From: Prosthecochloris sp.
Lineage (GTDB): Bacteria > Bacteroidota > Chlorobiia > Chlorobiales > Chlorobiaceae
Assembly: GCA_015482705.2 (NCBI GenBank)
Contig: JADMLA020000014.1
Span: 1-19,217 of the forward strand
Direction of reading: 5' to 3'
Length of the DNA: 19,217 bases
Shown here one piece after another: positions 7,762 to 15,225 of the stretch. Numbering within the stretch: the first letter of the stretch is position 1; every line of letters starts with the position of its first letter. The translations under genes were made by a program, and so were the position numbers. A model generated the notes under the pieces. That model was not told where the DNA came from. It saw only the letters and a list, made by a program, of their open reading frames with translations, and did not search any database.

Positions 7762-7793
7762 TTGTCATCCTCGGGCTCGACCCGGGGATCCAT
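7762..7793 (+). repeat. Dispersed palindromic repeat, copy 3 (module A)
   Basis: TTGTCATCCTCGGGCTCGAC followed by CCGGGGATCCAT, differing from copy 2 at one base in the core. It is preceded by ATATGACAATTCTCTTC, the remnant of a module B end and the usual pyrimidine-rich spacer. Together with copy 2 it forms a composite of about 185 bp. Confidence 0.8.
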
Positions 7794-7907
7794 GAGCAAC
7801 CTTGCTGATCTGTATGAATGCCGATTCAGGCCCAAAACCCAGACCTCCTATTCCCCTAATCCCTATTACCTATATAACCAAATCCCTGCCACCTATCCCC
7901 CAACACT

Positions 7908-8486
7908 CTACCTTGTCGCGATGGCGACAACACTTGCCGCTGAAACGATAAGAGCAGCGATACGAAGCGCCATGTTGGTATCGAGGCCTTTGTCCTCCGG
8001 AATGACAATGGTGTCGTTTGGCTTGAGCTCGACAAACCCTGAACGGTCGCCTTCTTCAAAATATGATTCGAGATTGATCGGATACGTCTGTTTACCGTCT
8101 TCATCGGGCTTGTGGCGGAGTAGCTTGGCTTTTTCAAGATTTGCATCTTCCTTCGGCCCCCCTACAAGCGAAAGCACCGACGAGATATCGGAATCCTGAC
8201 GAACGATATGCTGACCGGGCTTGTATACCTCGCCAAGGACATTGACGTACATGAGTATATTACCCATGCTGTCGGTGAAATAGGTATCCTGCGGCATACC
8301 ATATCCCGGCATGACTTGTGGCTGCTGACCGTAACTGTTTTGTTGGTATCCCCTTGAAGGTGATGAGTATAACAGACCGGACGAACCGTAAGGCTGCTGC
8401 GCCAAAGCGCACACCGTTACAAGCGGCGAAACAAAAACCTGTAGAGCAAGAACAAAGACGATGAAACGTTTCAATGTTTTTTTCAT
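7908..8486 (-). CDS. Short SLBB-domain exopolysaccharide export-like protein
   Basis: A 192-residue protein with an N-terminal signal peptide (MKKTLKRFIVFVLALQVFVS..., cleavage near residue 29), then a Gln/Gly/Tyr/Ser/Pro-rich linker (30-68). An SLBB beta-grasp domain follows (about 75-168): VNVLGEVYKPGQHIV, ISSVLSLVGGPKEDANLEKAKLLRH, FVELKPNDTIVIPED. A hydrophobic C-terminal helix (about 170-190) resembles the Wza membrane-spanning helix. It is much shorter than OPX proteins such as Wza (about 380 residues): the Poly_export domain that precedes SLBB is missing, and only one SLBB is present. No lipobox cysteine is seen; the one cysteine near the cleavage region is in VCALAQ. It precedes the BY-kinase gene on the same strand, the usual OPX-PCP order, so it probably helps polymer export. 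Family is clear; function as a complete porin is doubtful. Confidence 0.85.
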   Translation of the reverse strand: MKKTLKRFIVFVLALQVFVSPLVTVCALAQQPYGSSGLLYSSPSRGYQQNSYGQQPQVMPGYGMPQDTYFTDSMGNILMYVNVLGEVYKPGQHIVRQDSDISSVLSLVGGPKEDANLEKAKLLRHKPDEDGKQTYPINLESYFEEGDRSGFVELKPNDTIVIPEDKGLDTNMALRIAALIVSAASVVAIATR

Positions 8487-8847
8487 GACAGTGTACCCCG
8501 GTTACTATGAATAGTTATGTTCAAGGGAAGAAGGTCTTTTCAGCAAAGAAGTTATACTTTTTCCACATAAAAAATACGGCTTTTCGACAAAAAAGAAACT
8601 TTATACATAGCTCCGCCACGTCAGCCCCATAGCGGTACTGAAATAATGAAAAAAAAGTGCTCAGCTGACAAAGGGGGACGATGTTCAACGTTCCGCTGGA
8701 AGGGGGGAAACGGAAAACATCTCCTCGCTAAAAATACGAAATCATAATCAAATACAAAGGAGAAAAATAGTGATGGACTAATGGAGGAAAACAAGACAGG
8801 TGTTACAGATAGCACCGCTGTGAAAAACGAGAAATGAAGGAAAACAA
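8487..8847. other. Intergenic region upstream of the SLBB gene
   Basis: About 360 bases, strongly purine-rich on the plus strand around 8650-8790. A 64-codon open frame on the minus strand here (8621-8815) is Phe/Pro-rich and follows that base skew, so it is probably chance. The promoter for the SLBB gene must lie here, but no clear sigma-70 pair is visible. Confidence 0.4.
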
Positions 8848-8873
8848 AGATGCGTCGAAAAATCGACGCATCT
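8840..8873 (-). terminator. Intrinsic terminator of the 8962-9867 gene
   Basis: A perfect 11-bp stem, AGATGCGTCGA (8848-8858) with TCGACGCATCT (8863-8873), and a 4-base loop. On the minus strand it is followed by TTGTTTTCC. It lies about 90 bases past the stop codon of the upstream minus-strand gene. Confidence 0.75.
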
Positions 8874-8961
8874 GAAATAATCAGTATCGCATAAAGTTAA
8901 CTAACAAAAAAGAATACAATCACGAGGATGTGATTATACCACCAAATGAAATTAACCGTCT

Positions 8962-9867
8962 TTACTTCGTCTCTTGTGCCTCGATAGCCTCCAGTTTCTT
9001 ACCATTTCCACTACCGTTTTCTTTACCGTTACCGTTGCCGTTGTTTACATATGCATGACGAATGTCAATGGTTTGTGTTTTTTCATTATCGATCAGAACA
9101 AGAAACGTGCAACCCACAATACCAGTCGGCACTGACACACCGCCTGTTTGTGAAAATCCTGAAGCAAGCCCTGTCAACACACCTGAAGGACCGTTAAGTA
9201 AACTTGACAATACAGGAGATATGGAAAGGCCGTCACCTTTGGCGTCAACACCTACTCCCCATGAAATTGCCTGAGGAATGGACAGCAGTGTAATGTCATA
9301 CCCTCTCAACTCCTTGATCCCTGCTGCAAACTGAGTCGCATCGAAGATCAGTGTGTGCAAATCAACCTCATCCGCTTTTGTTTTTTTACTCTGGATCGTA
9401 ATCGAACCAACAAGTTCTCCCTGACCGACACCGGAAAAATCAAAATAAACATCGCGCTCTTTTATCTCTTTTCTCGAAGCGGGTTTTGCACCGGTATACA
9501 CAATTTTGGTACCACCACTTTCACCCGTTTCAACGCGATGACATGTCGGAGCGAAAAAATGCTTCGATTGCAAGGCAAGTCCGGTCAACTGAGCTGGCCG
9601 TCCGATTAAATTGAAAAGACTGGGCAGCCCTACAGGACCGGTTACAGTCCCTGGCATATAAGGAGCTGGTGATGACGACGACCCTTTAAAACTGATAGAC
9701 GCCGACGCAGCCCCGCCTTCTCCACCATCACCACCATTGTTGTTTTCAGCGACACTTGTAGACTGAGACTGAGAAACAGCCTGGTTATCGATAGTTGTAT
9801 CTGCCAGGCCGGTAGTTGCCGAAAAAAACAAAACGAGCACAAAGGTTACCTGTAGTCCTTTTTTCAT
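8962..9867 (-). CDS. Exported protein of unknown function with Gly/Asn-rich ends
   Basis: A 301-residue protein with a Sec signal peptide (MKKGLQVTFVLVLFFSATTGLA, cleavage near 22). The mature N-terminus is Gln/Ser/Asn/Gly-rich, with SQSQSTS and NNNGGDGGEGG (about 33-53). A middle region of about 200 residues looks like mixed beta structure, for example KIVYTGAKPASRKE, DVYFDFSGVG and GSITIQSKK. Two cysteines, in PTCHR and VGCTF, could form a disulfide. The tail (NNGNGNGKENGSGNGKK) is Asn/Gly/Lys low complexity and ends in a short charged helix-like piece. It follows the two duplicated exported protein genes on the same strand, 99 bases after the nearer one, with a hairpin between, and has its own downstream terminator. 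I do not recognise a domain. A surface or matrix role is suggested only by the neighbours. Confidence 0.7.
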   Translation of the reverse strand: MKKGLQVTFVLVLFFSATTGLADTTIDNQAVSQSQSTSVAENNNGGDGGEGGAASASISFKGSSSSPAPYMPGTVTGPVGLPSLFNLIGRPAQLTGLALQSKHFFAPTCHRVETGESGGTKIVYTGAKPASRKEIKERDVYFDFSGVGQGELVGSITIQSKKTKADEVDLHTLIFDATQFAAGIKELRGYDITLLSIPQAISWGVGVDAKGDGLSISPVLSSLLNGPSGVLTGLASGFSQTGGVSVPTGIVGCTFLVLIDNEKTQTIDIRHAYVNNGNGNGKENGSGNGKKLEAIEAQETK

Positions 9868-9896
9868 CGTGCATCTATATCTAATGTTGTTGTTTT

Positions 9897-9940
9897 AATA
9901 AAAGCATATGCAAGACCGGAGCTATTTTCCAGTCTTGCAT
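9897..9940 (-). terminator. Hairpin, probable terminator of the duplicated exported protein genes
   Basis: ATGCAAGACCGGA (9908-9920) pairs with TCCAGTCTTGCAT (9928-9940), 12 of 13 positions, with a 7-base loop. On the minus strand the stem is followed by ATGCTTTTATT. It starts 26 bases after the stop of the 9967-10515 gene. The T-run is interrupted, so termination may be partial with read-through to the next gene. Confidence 0.6.
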
Positions 9941-9966
9941 TTCTTTCTCTGTTGACAGAGTTAACG

Positions 9967-10515
9967 TCAATCAAAACCGCCTGACCATGCTCCGACAAAA
10001 CCATTGGAAGCACTCGAGTAACCGCCTATACCAGCGCCTCCGTTAGTATCGCCGCTTCCGGTTACAATAGACAACGTGTTGGTACTTGCCCATGCCGTAT
10101 CTTCGCCGTAGCCGGCAAACGATGCACCGCTGAGATCAGCACTCAAAGCACCTCCCACCATACCGGTAACATCATCACACGGAGCACAACCCGGGCAGGC
10201 ACCCTCATCTTCAACTCCGTCAAGATCAAGATCTGCTCCGCCATAAAGCCCAGAACCTGATCCAACCCACTGATTGGCGCCGACAACATAATCGGCATCA
10301 CTATATGCCTCCATATTGAAATCACCTTCGATGCTGCCTTGTAACATGTCTTCACCGTATTCGACACACTGATCTTCGATGGTGGTGAATGCATAAAAGC
10401 CACCTACCACACCGCTAGTAGCATCGACGCCATTATACTGTGGAAGATCAGCCATAGCGACCGATCCCATGCCGAATAGTGCAACGGCTGCCAGAAGTGA
10501 AATGATTTTTTTCAT
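9967..10515 (-). CDS. Exported acidic CxxCxxC protein, paralogue 1
   Basis: A 182-residue protein with a signal peptide (MKKIISLLAAVALFGMGSVAMA, cleavage near 22). The mature chain is acidic, Gly/Ser/Ala/Asp-rich and almost free of lysine and arginine. It has one cysteine in IEDQCVEYGED and a CPGCAPC motif (CxxCxxC) in the middle, just after the Asp-rich DLDLDGVEDE, which resembles a calcium-binding loop. The C-terminal third (TGSGDTNGG, GGYSSASNGF, GAWSGG) is low complexity. It is about 87% identical to the product of the gene just upstream (10583-11128). The signal peptides are identical and differences cluster in residues 57-95 and at the very end. GGAGAA precedes the ATG. No family is recognised. 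Possibilities include a surface layer, matrix or metal-binding protein. Four cysteines could hold a metal or form two disulfides. Confidence 0.8.
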   Translation of the reverse strand: MKKIISLLAAVALFGMGSVAMADLPQYNGVDATSGVVGGFYAFTTIEDQCVEYGEDMLQGSIEGDFNMEAYSDADYVVGANQWVGSGSGLYGGADLDLDGVEDEGACPGCAPCDDVTGMVGGALSADLSGASFAGYGEDTAWASTNTLSIVTGSGDTNGGAGIGGYSSASNGFVGAWSGGFD

Positions 10516-10582
10516 GAAATTTCTCCTGTTTTTTTAAGACCGAAGAGAACGCCTTCAGCCCATTTTTTCAAAAGAATTGAAA

Positions 10583-11128
10583 CTAAAATCCACTACCAGA
10601 CCATGCACCAACAAAACCATTGGAAGCACTCGAGTAACCACCTATACCAGCTTGTCCATTAGTATCACCGCTTCCGGTCACAATTGACAACGCACTGGTA
10701 CTGGCCCATGCAGTATCTTCACCGTAGCCTGCAAGCGCTGCGCCACTGAGATCCGCACTCAAAGCACCACCGACCATACCGGTAACGTCATCACATGGAG
10801 CACAACCCGGGCAGGCCGCTTCATCTTCAACTCCGTCAAGATCAAGATCTGCTTCTCCAAAAAGAACTGCGCCCGATCCAACATCCTGATTGGCGCCGAC
10901 AACATCATCGGCTCCACTATATGCCTCCATAAAGAAATCACCATAAATACCGCCCCCTAGGTCTTCACCGTATTCAACACACTGATCTTCGATAGTGGTG
11001 AATGCATAAAAACCACCGACAACACCGCTGGTAGGATCTACGCCATTGTGCTGTGGAAGATCAGCCATGGCGACTGATCCCATACCGAATAATGCAACGG
11101 CTGCCAGAAGTGAAATGATTTTTTTCAT
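10583..11128 (-). CDS. Exported acidic CxxCxxC protein, paralogue 2
   Basis: A 181-residue tandem paralogue of the next gene, with the same signal peptide, IEDQCVEYGED, DLDLDGVEDE, CPGCAPCDD and C-terminal GYSSASNGFVGAWSG. It differs by a one-residue deletion near position 60 and a different last three residues. A strong Shine-Dalgarno site, AGGAGGAA, precedes the ATG. This is the promoter-proximal copy; 67 bases separate it from paralogue 1, and a weak hairpin in that gap may adjust expression of the second copy. The strong ribosome site, signal peptide and very acidic composition suggest an abundant exported protein, but this is inference. No family is recognised, and I assign no activity. 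Confidence 0.8.
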   Translation of the reverse strand: MKKIISLLAAVALFGMGSVAMADLPQHNGVDPTSGVVGGFYAFTTIEDQCVEYGEDLGGGIYGDFFMEAYSGADDVVGANQDVGSGAVLFGEADLDLDGVEDEAACPGCAPCDDVTGMVGGALSADLSGAALAGYGEDTAWASTSALSIVTGSGDTNGQAGIGGYSSASNGFVGAWSGSGF

Positions 11129-11208
11129 AAAATTCCTCCTGTTAGGTTGTTTTGCACTGCAATTGAATGATGTAATAAGGGAGAAAGAACGATAAATTTT
11201 ATTGAATC

Positions 11209-11237
11209 GTCATAGTTAATTTATAAAAACATCACAA
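11209..11237 (-). promoter_or_regulatory. Possible promoter of the duplicated exported protein genes
   Basis: On the minus strand TTGTGA (11232-11237) is separated by 17 bases from TATGAC (11209-11214), in a very AT-rich tract about 80 bases before the start codon. Each hexamer matches the sigma-70 consensus at four of six positions. Confidence 0.35.
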
Positions 11238-11515
11238 AACAAAAAAACAATCGTTAAGATGTAATAATACAGGACTAAATTTCACACTGCTGAAACAATT
11301 ACCGAAAAAACAAAAAAGCCGAGCAGTGATTACCAATTGTTCACAGCATAAGACAATCGCTACCGAGTACTTAACAAGTCGGGAAATAGCTTCTTCGCTG
11401 GCCACCTGCCCCCTATTCACTCAATATCCTTTCAAGGAAAATGCGTACCTTAGACATTGATTTCACAGGCACATGATAATTTGCCGGATGGCACAAGTAT
11501 ATTTTTTCACTTTCC
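11238..11515. other. Divergent intergenic region
   Basis: The rest of the gap between the minus-strand exported proteins and the plus-strand amylase-family gene. It must hold the promoter of the latter, but I see no convincing box pair and no Shine-Dalgarno site before its ATG. Confidence 0.4.
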
Positions 11516-14500
11516 ATGACAAACCAGAACAATCACTCCTCCATCAGCAATCCATTGCAGAAGGAACATTTTTATATTACCCGTCAAGCTCTTGTCGAGC
11601 TCGATCTTTCTGAAAGCTGGCTCCCCGACCTTCCGTCCAACCGTCAATCCGCCCTTGAACAGGCTGAATTGCAAACGAAGAACATCAATCGCCGCATGAA
11701 ACAACGCTTTGGCGACACGGCGAAGCAGTTACTCCCCGCTCAGTTTCATGGTATGAAACTCCTCCATGCAGCGGCTCATCTTATAATGAGCCGCCTGGTC
11801 GTGCAGCGAAACCCGGCATTTCTGGGTAAAATCGAAGCTTTTACGCTGCAGGAACTCGAGGAAAAAGGTTTTTCGGACTACCTGGACGCATTCATCTCGC
11901 AGTTCCCCCCCTCGAGTGTATTCAGAGGCTATCAAACGAGCCAGGAGTTTCTTGTATCGACATCCAACCGCCAGACCGTTCTGGAAGAATCACTTTTTGT
12001 ATGGCTCCAGAATCAAAATCCGGCACTTGACCAGTTCGGATTCCTGTTAACCGACGATACACTCCGAAACGAGCCGTCATACCGCACAGTCGTGAACACG
12101 TTTCTCCACTCTCTCAAAGAAATAGGCCCTGTTGGCCCTGAAAATATCGATCCGGCGGAGCTGTTGACAAGACCGATACGCCATGCACCAAACTCCCTGC
12201 TTGAACAGTTACGCTATATAAAGATGCACTGGGGAGAATTCCTCGATGGAACACCATTGCTCGATATGCTCGACAACAGCATCACGCTTATTCAGGATGA
12301 AGATGCATGGCTGTTCTTTGAAAAAACCGGTCAGGAAAACCATGCGAATCATGGTGGTTTTTTTGAAAAACAGGCACATGCCCCTTCGTTCACCGACCTT
12401 GAAGACGAGCCTGAAAACTATTCTGTTGATTCTTCATGGATGCCCGAAGTTGTCATGCTTGCAAAAAGCACCTTCGTGTGGCTGGACCAGTTGAGTAATA
12501 CCTATCGCCGCCCAATACACCGGCTGCAAGACATCCCCGATAAGGAACTCGACTCTCTTGCAGAGCGCGGGTTTACAGCACTCTGGCTCATCGGCCTTTG
12601 GGAAAGAAGCCCCGCCTCGCAGAAAATCAAGCAGCTTCATGGTAATCCTGAAGCCAAATCCTCTGCATATGCACTCGAGAGCTATACAATCGCCGATGAG
12701 CTCGGCGGTTACGAAGGGTATCTGAACCTTCGCCACAGAACCTTGCAGCGAGGCATACGGCTTGCAAGCGACATGGTACCCAACCACACCGGTCTGGACT
12801 CCTCTCTGGTAAAGGATAAACCGGAATGGTTCATCAACGCTATCGACCCTCCTTACCCTTCCTACTCCTATAACGGCCCGAATCTCAGCACCGATTCCCG
12901 TTTCGGCATCTTTATCGAAGATGGCTACTGGGACCGCTCCGATGCTGCTGTTACCTTCAAGCGGGTAGACTACCAGAATGGCGAGACCAGATATGTCTAT
13001 CATGGGAACGACGGCACCACAATGCCATGGAACGATACGGCGCAGCTCAACTTCCTGAACTCCGAGGTGCGCGAAGCGGTTATCCAGCAGATTCTCCATG
13101 TCGCAAAGATGTTTCCGGTTATCCGCTTCGATGCGGCAATGGTTCTGGTTAAACGACATATCCAACGTTTATGGTACCCTCAGCCGGATCACAACGCCGG
13201 CATTCCATCTCGAAGCGCTTATGCAATGAGCATGGAAGAGTTCAACAAGCTCATCCCCGAGGAATTTTGGCGTGAAGTGGTTGACCGTATTCATGCCGAA
13301 GCTCCCGATACGCTCCTGCTCGCGGAAGCGTTCTGGATGCTCGAGGGATTTTTTGTCCGTACGCTCGGCATGCACAGGGTGTACAACAGTGCGTTCATGC
13401 ATATGCTGAAGAAAGAGGACAATGCCGGATACCGGTACCTGATAAAAAACACTCTGGAATTTGATGCCGGAATTCTGCAGCGATATGTGAATTTCATGAA
13501 TAACCCGGATGAGGATACGGCGATCGAGCAGTTCGGTAAAGGAGATAAATATTTTGGAGTATGTGCAATGATGGCCACCATGCCCGGATTACCGATGTTC
13601 GGCCATGGGCAAATTGAAGGATTCAGTGAAAAATACGGAATGGAATACGCCCGCGCGTACCTTGAAGAGCATCCTGACGAGGAACTGATTACAAGACATG
13701 AACGGGAGATTTTTCCTCTCCTCAAAAAGCGTGCACTTTTTGCCGGAGCGGAAAACTTTTTTCTCTACGATGTCTACAACCCGGAAGGTCATGTCAACGA
13801 GAACGTCTTCTGCTACTCTAACCGACAGGGAAATGAGCTTGCGCTTGTAGCATACAACAACGCTTGGGAACAAGCCACCGGTTATGTTACAACTTCGGTT
13901 GGCTTTAAAACAGCAAATGGTATCGAACAACGCTCTTTATGCGATGGACTCGCGCTGAGCCAGGACGATACGGCATATGTTGTTTTCCGGGACCATGTTT
14001 CAAACATCGAGTTTATCCGGCAAATTCGAGAGCTGCGTGAACACGGACTGTACATTGTTCTGGGAGGCTATCAGTACAACGTCTTTCTGGATTTCAGGGA
14101 AGTCCGTCCATCGAAACTGATGCCTTACGACCGACTACACAGCGATCTGGATGGACGAGGTCTACCATCCATCGACAAGGCTGTACTTACAATGAGCCTT
14201 GCACCGATTCACAATCGAGTAACCGGCTTTTGCTCTCAGAAAAGTCTCGACCTGCTGCTCGCTGAAACTTCCCTTACGGAAAAACAACGGACCTCGCTCG
14301 AAGAGCCCCTCTCCGCTCTCCTTGACTTTGTTGCAGAAGAATACACAAACCTGACTGATACACCGGTAACAGTCCCTGAAAATGCTGTTGCCCGTGGATA
14401 CGACTTTTTCGATCAAGCCTCCACACTGGCATCCATACTCCAAACCGGCTCCTGCATCCCGGCAGAACTGAGAAAAAGCCTCGGAATAGAAGGTTCACGG

Positions 14501-15049
14501 AAAAACGGTTTCAGCCATTTTGTACTGATATGGATAACGGTAGAGGCTATCGAACAGCTTTTTGAGCAAAACGGTATGTTACAACAGGGAGTAATCGAGG
14601 ATTTGTTGCTTGCAGAGCCATTGACACGAGCTTTCCAGGAAAATGTCCGGCTGAAAAACACCCCGGTTCAACAGTTGGTCGATCTGTTCATCTGCCTTCT
14701 TACAATAAAAATGCCAAAAACGTCTGTACAGAATCCCGAAAGATATCTTTTTGAAAAACTCGGTCCTTTTCTTGCGGAAAACGGCATATCGAATGCCGAA
14801 ACCTTTCTGTCCATTCAGACAAAACACAACAAACGCTGGTTCAGTGCGTCGCGATTCGATTTGCTCACCTCCTGGATCTTCGCGGTTACCATGCTTCATG
14901 CCCAACAAACGAAAAAGCAGAAACCGGGTATCGCAATAAAAGAAGTGGACATCTGGATCGAAGCCCTTGAAAAAATAAAAGAAAACGCCTTCATTGCCGG
15001 ATATGAAGCCGAGACGTTTTTAAAGAACGCCATTGTTAGCCAACGATAG
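11516..15049 (+). CDS. Large GH13 alpha-amylase-family protein
   Basis: An 1177-residue protein without signal peptide, so cytoplasmic, predicted to act on alpha-glucans (hydrolysis or transfer), perhaps in glycogen metabolism. Residues 1-280 are mostly helical and of unknown fold. The (beta/alpha)8 barrel starts near 315 (PIHRLQDIPDKELDSLAERGF). GH13 region I is DMVPNH (419-424). Region II is IRFDAA, with nucleophile Asp539. Region III is LLLAEAFW, with acid/base Glu604. Region IV is MNNPDEDTA, with the third carboxylate at Asp665; the usual His before it is replaced by Pro664. FGKGDKYFG and MPGLPMFGHGQIEGF follow. From memory the NPDED form recurs in long homologues of Chlorobi and Chloroflexi, so it may be a subfamily trait. 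The last 300 or so residues are a helical region I cannot name. The substrate cannot be told from sequence. It faces all neighbours and ends before a bidirectional terminator. Confidence 0.88.
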   Translation: MTNQNNHSSISNPLQKEHFYITRQALVELDLSESWLPDLPSNRQSALEQAELQTKNINRRMKQRFGDTAKQLLPAQFHGMKLLHAAAHLIMSRLVVQRNPAFLGKIEAFTLQELEEKGFSDYLDAFISQFPPSSVFRGYQTSQEFLVSTSNRQTVLEESLFVWLQNQNPALDQFGFLLTDDTLRNEPSYRTVVNTFLHSLKEIGPVGPENIDPAELLTRPIRHAPNSLLEQLRYIKMHWGEFLDGTPLLDMLDNSITLIQDEDAWLFFEKTGQENHANHGGFFEKQAHAPSFTDLEDEPENYSVDSSWMPEVVMLAKSTFVWLDQLSNTYRRPIHRLQDIPDKELDSLAERGFTALWLIGLWERSPASQKIKQLHGNPEAKSSAYALESYTIADELGGYEGYLNLRHRTLQRGIRLASDMVPNHTGLDSSLVKDKPEWFINAIDPPYPSYSYNGPNLSTDSRFGIFIEDGYWDRSDAAVTFKRVDYQNGETRYVYHGNDGTTMPWNDTAQLNFLNSEVREAVIQQILHVAKMFPVIRFDAAMVLVKRHIQRLWYPQPDHNAGIPSRSAYAMSMEEFNKLIPEEFWREVVDRIHAEAPDTLLLAEAFWMLEGFFVRTLGMHRVYNSAFMHMLKKEDNAGYRYLIKNTLEFDAGILQRYVNFMNNPDEDTAIEQFGKGDKYFGVCAMMATMPGLPMFGHGQIEGFSEKYGMEYARAYLEEHPDEELITRHEREIFPLLKKRALFAGAENFFLYDVYNPEGHVNENVFCYSNRQGNELALVAYNNAWEQATGYVTTSVGFKTANGIEQRSLCDGLALSQDDTAYVVFRDHVSNIEFIRQIRELREHGLYIVLGGYQYNVFLDFREVRPSKLMPYDRLHSDLDGRGLPSIDKAVLTMSLAPIHNRVTGFCSQKSLDLLLAETSLTEKQRTSLEEPLSALLDFVAEEYTNLTDTPVTVPENAVARGYDFFDQASTLASILQTGSCIPAELRKSLGIEGSRKNGFSHFVLIWITVEAIEQLFEQNGMLQQGVIEDLLLAEPLTRAFQENVRLKNTPVQQLVDLFICLLTIKMPKTSVQNPERYLFEKLGPFLAENGISNAETFLSIQTKHNKRWFSASRFDLLTSWIFAVTMLHAQQTKKQKPGIAIKEVDIWIEALEKIKENAFIAGYEAETFLKNAIVSQR

Positions 15050-15089
15050 GATCATCGGAAAAGCCTTGGTTACTCTGATGCTCCTGTGC

Positions 15090-15163
15090 GAATGCCGAAT
15101 ACCTATTTCACGGGGCAGCATGACTTCTCTCTCCTCCGTCATCCTCGGGCTTGACACGGGGAT
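15090..15163 (+). repeat. Dispersed palindromic repeat, copy 4 (B then A module)
   Basis: Module A at 15138-15163 reads GTCATCCTCGGGCTTGACAC and then GGGGAT, with one lost stem base relative to copy 2. A degenerate module B (ATGCCGAATACC ... GGGGCAGCATGAC, about 15091-15124) precedes it, across the spacer TTCTCTCTCCTCC. It lies between the amylase-family stop and the terminator. Confidence 0.75.
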
Positions 15164-15173
15164 GTTGAAAACG

Positions 15174-15204
15174 AAAAACGCCCGGGGTTGCCGGGCGCTT
15201 TTTT
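15174..15204. terminator. Bidirectional intrinsic terminator between the amylase-family gene and petB
   Basis: CGCCCGG (15179-15185) and CCGGGCG (15191-15197) form a perfect GC-rich 7-bp stem with a 5-base loop. On the plus strand CTTTTTTG follows, ending the amylase-family transcript. On the minus strand TTTTTCGTTTTC follows, but the element lies 29 bases past the petB stop, so it also suits the petCB operon. Confidence 0.9.
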
Positions 15205-15225
15205 GTATTTATGCCAATTTGATTC

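Noticed and set aside
7549..7793. CRISPR array
   Set aside because: The heptamer array has no spacers, and the palindromic modules are not regularly spaced and differ in orientation; no cas gene is present.
8621..8815. 64-codon minus-strand open frame
   Set aside because: Its Phe/Ser/Pro richness simply reflects the purine-rich plus strand; no ribosome site.
10516..10582. Terminator between the two paralogues
   Set aside because: Only a wobble-containing 8-bp stem followed by A's on the coding strand; at most a weak attenuator.
12434..13165. 243-codon minus-strand open frame inside the amylase-family gene
   Set aside because: It lies antisense to the conserved GH13 regions I and II, so it is a shadow of the real frame.
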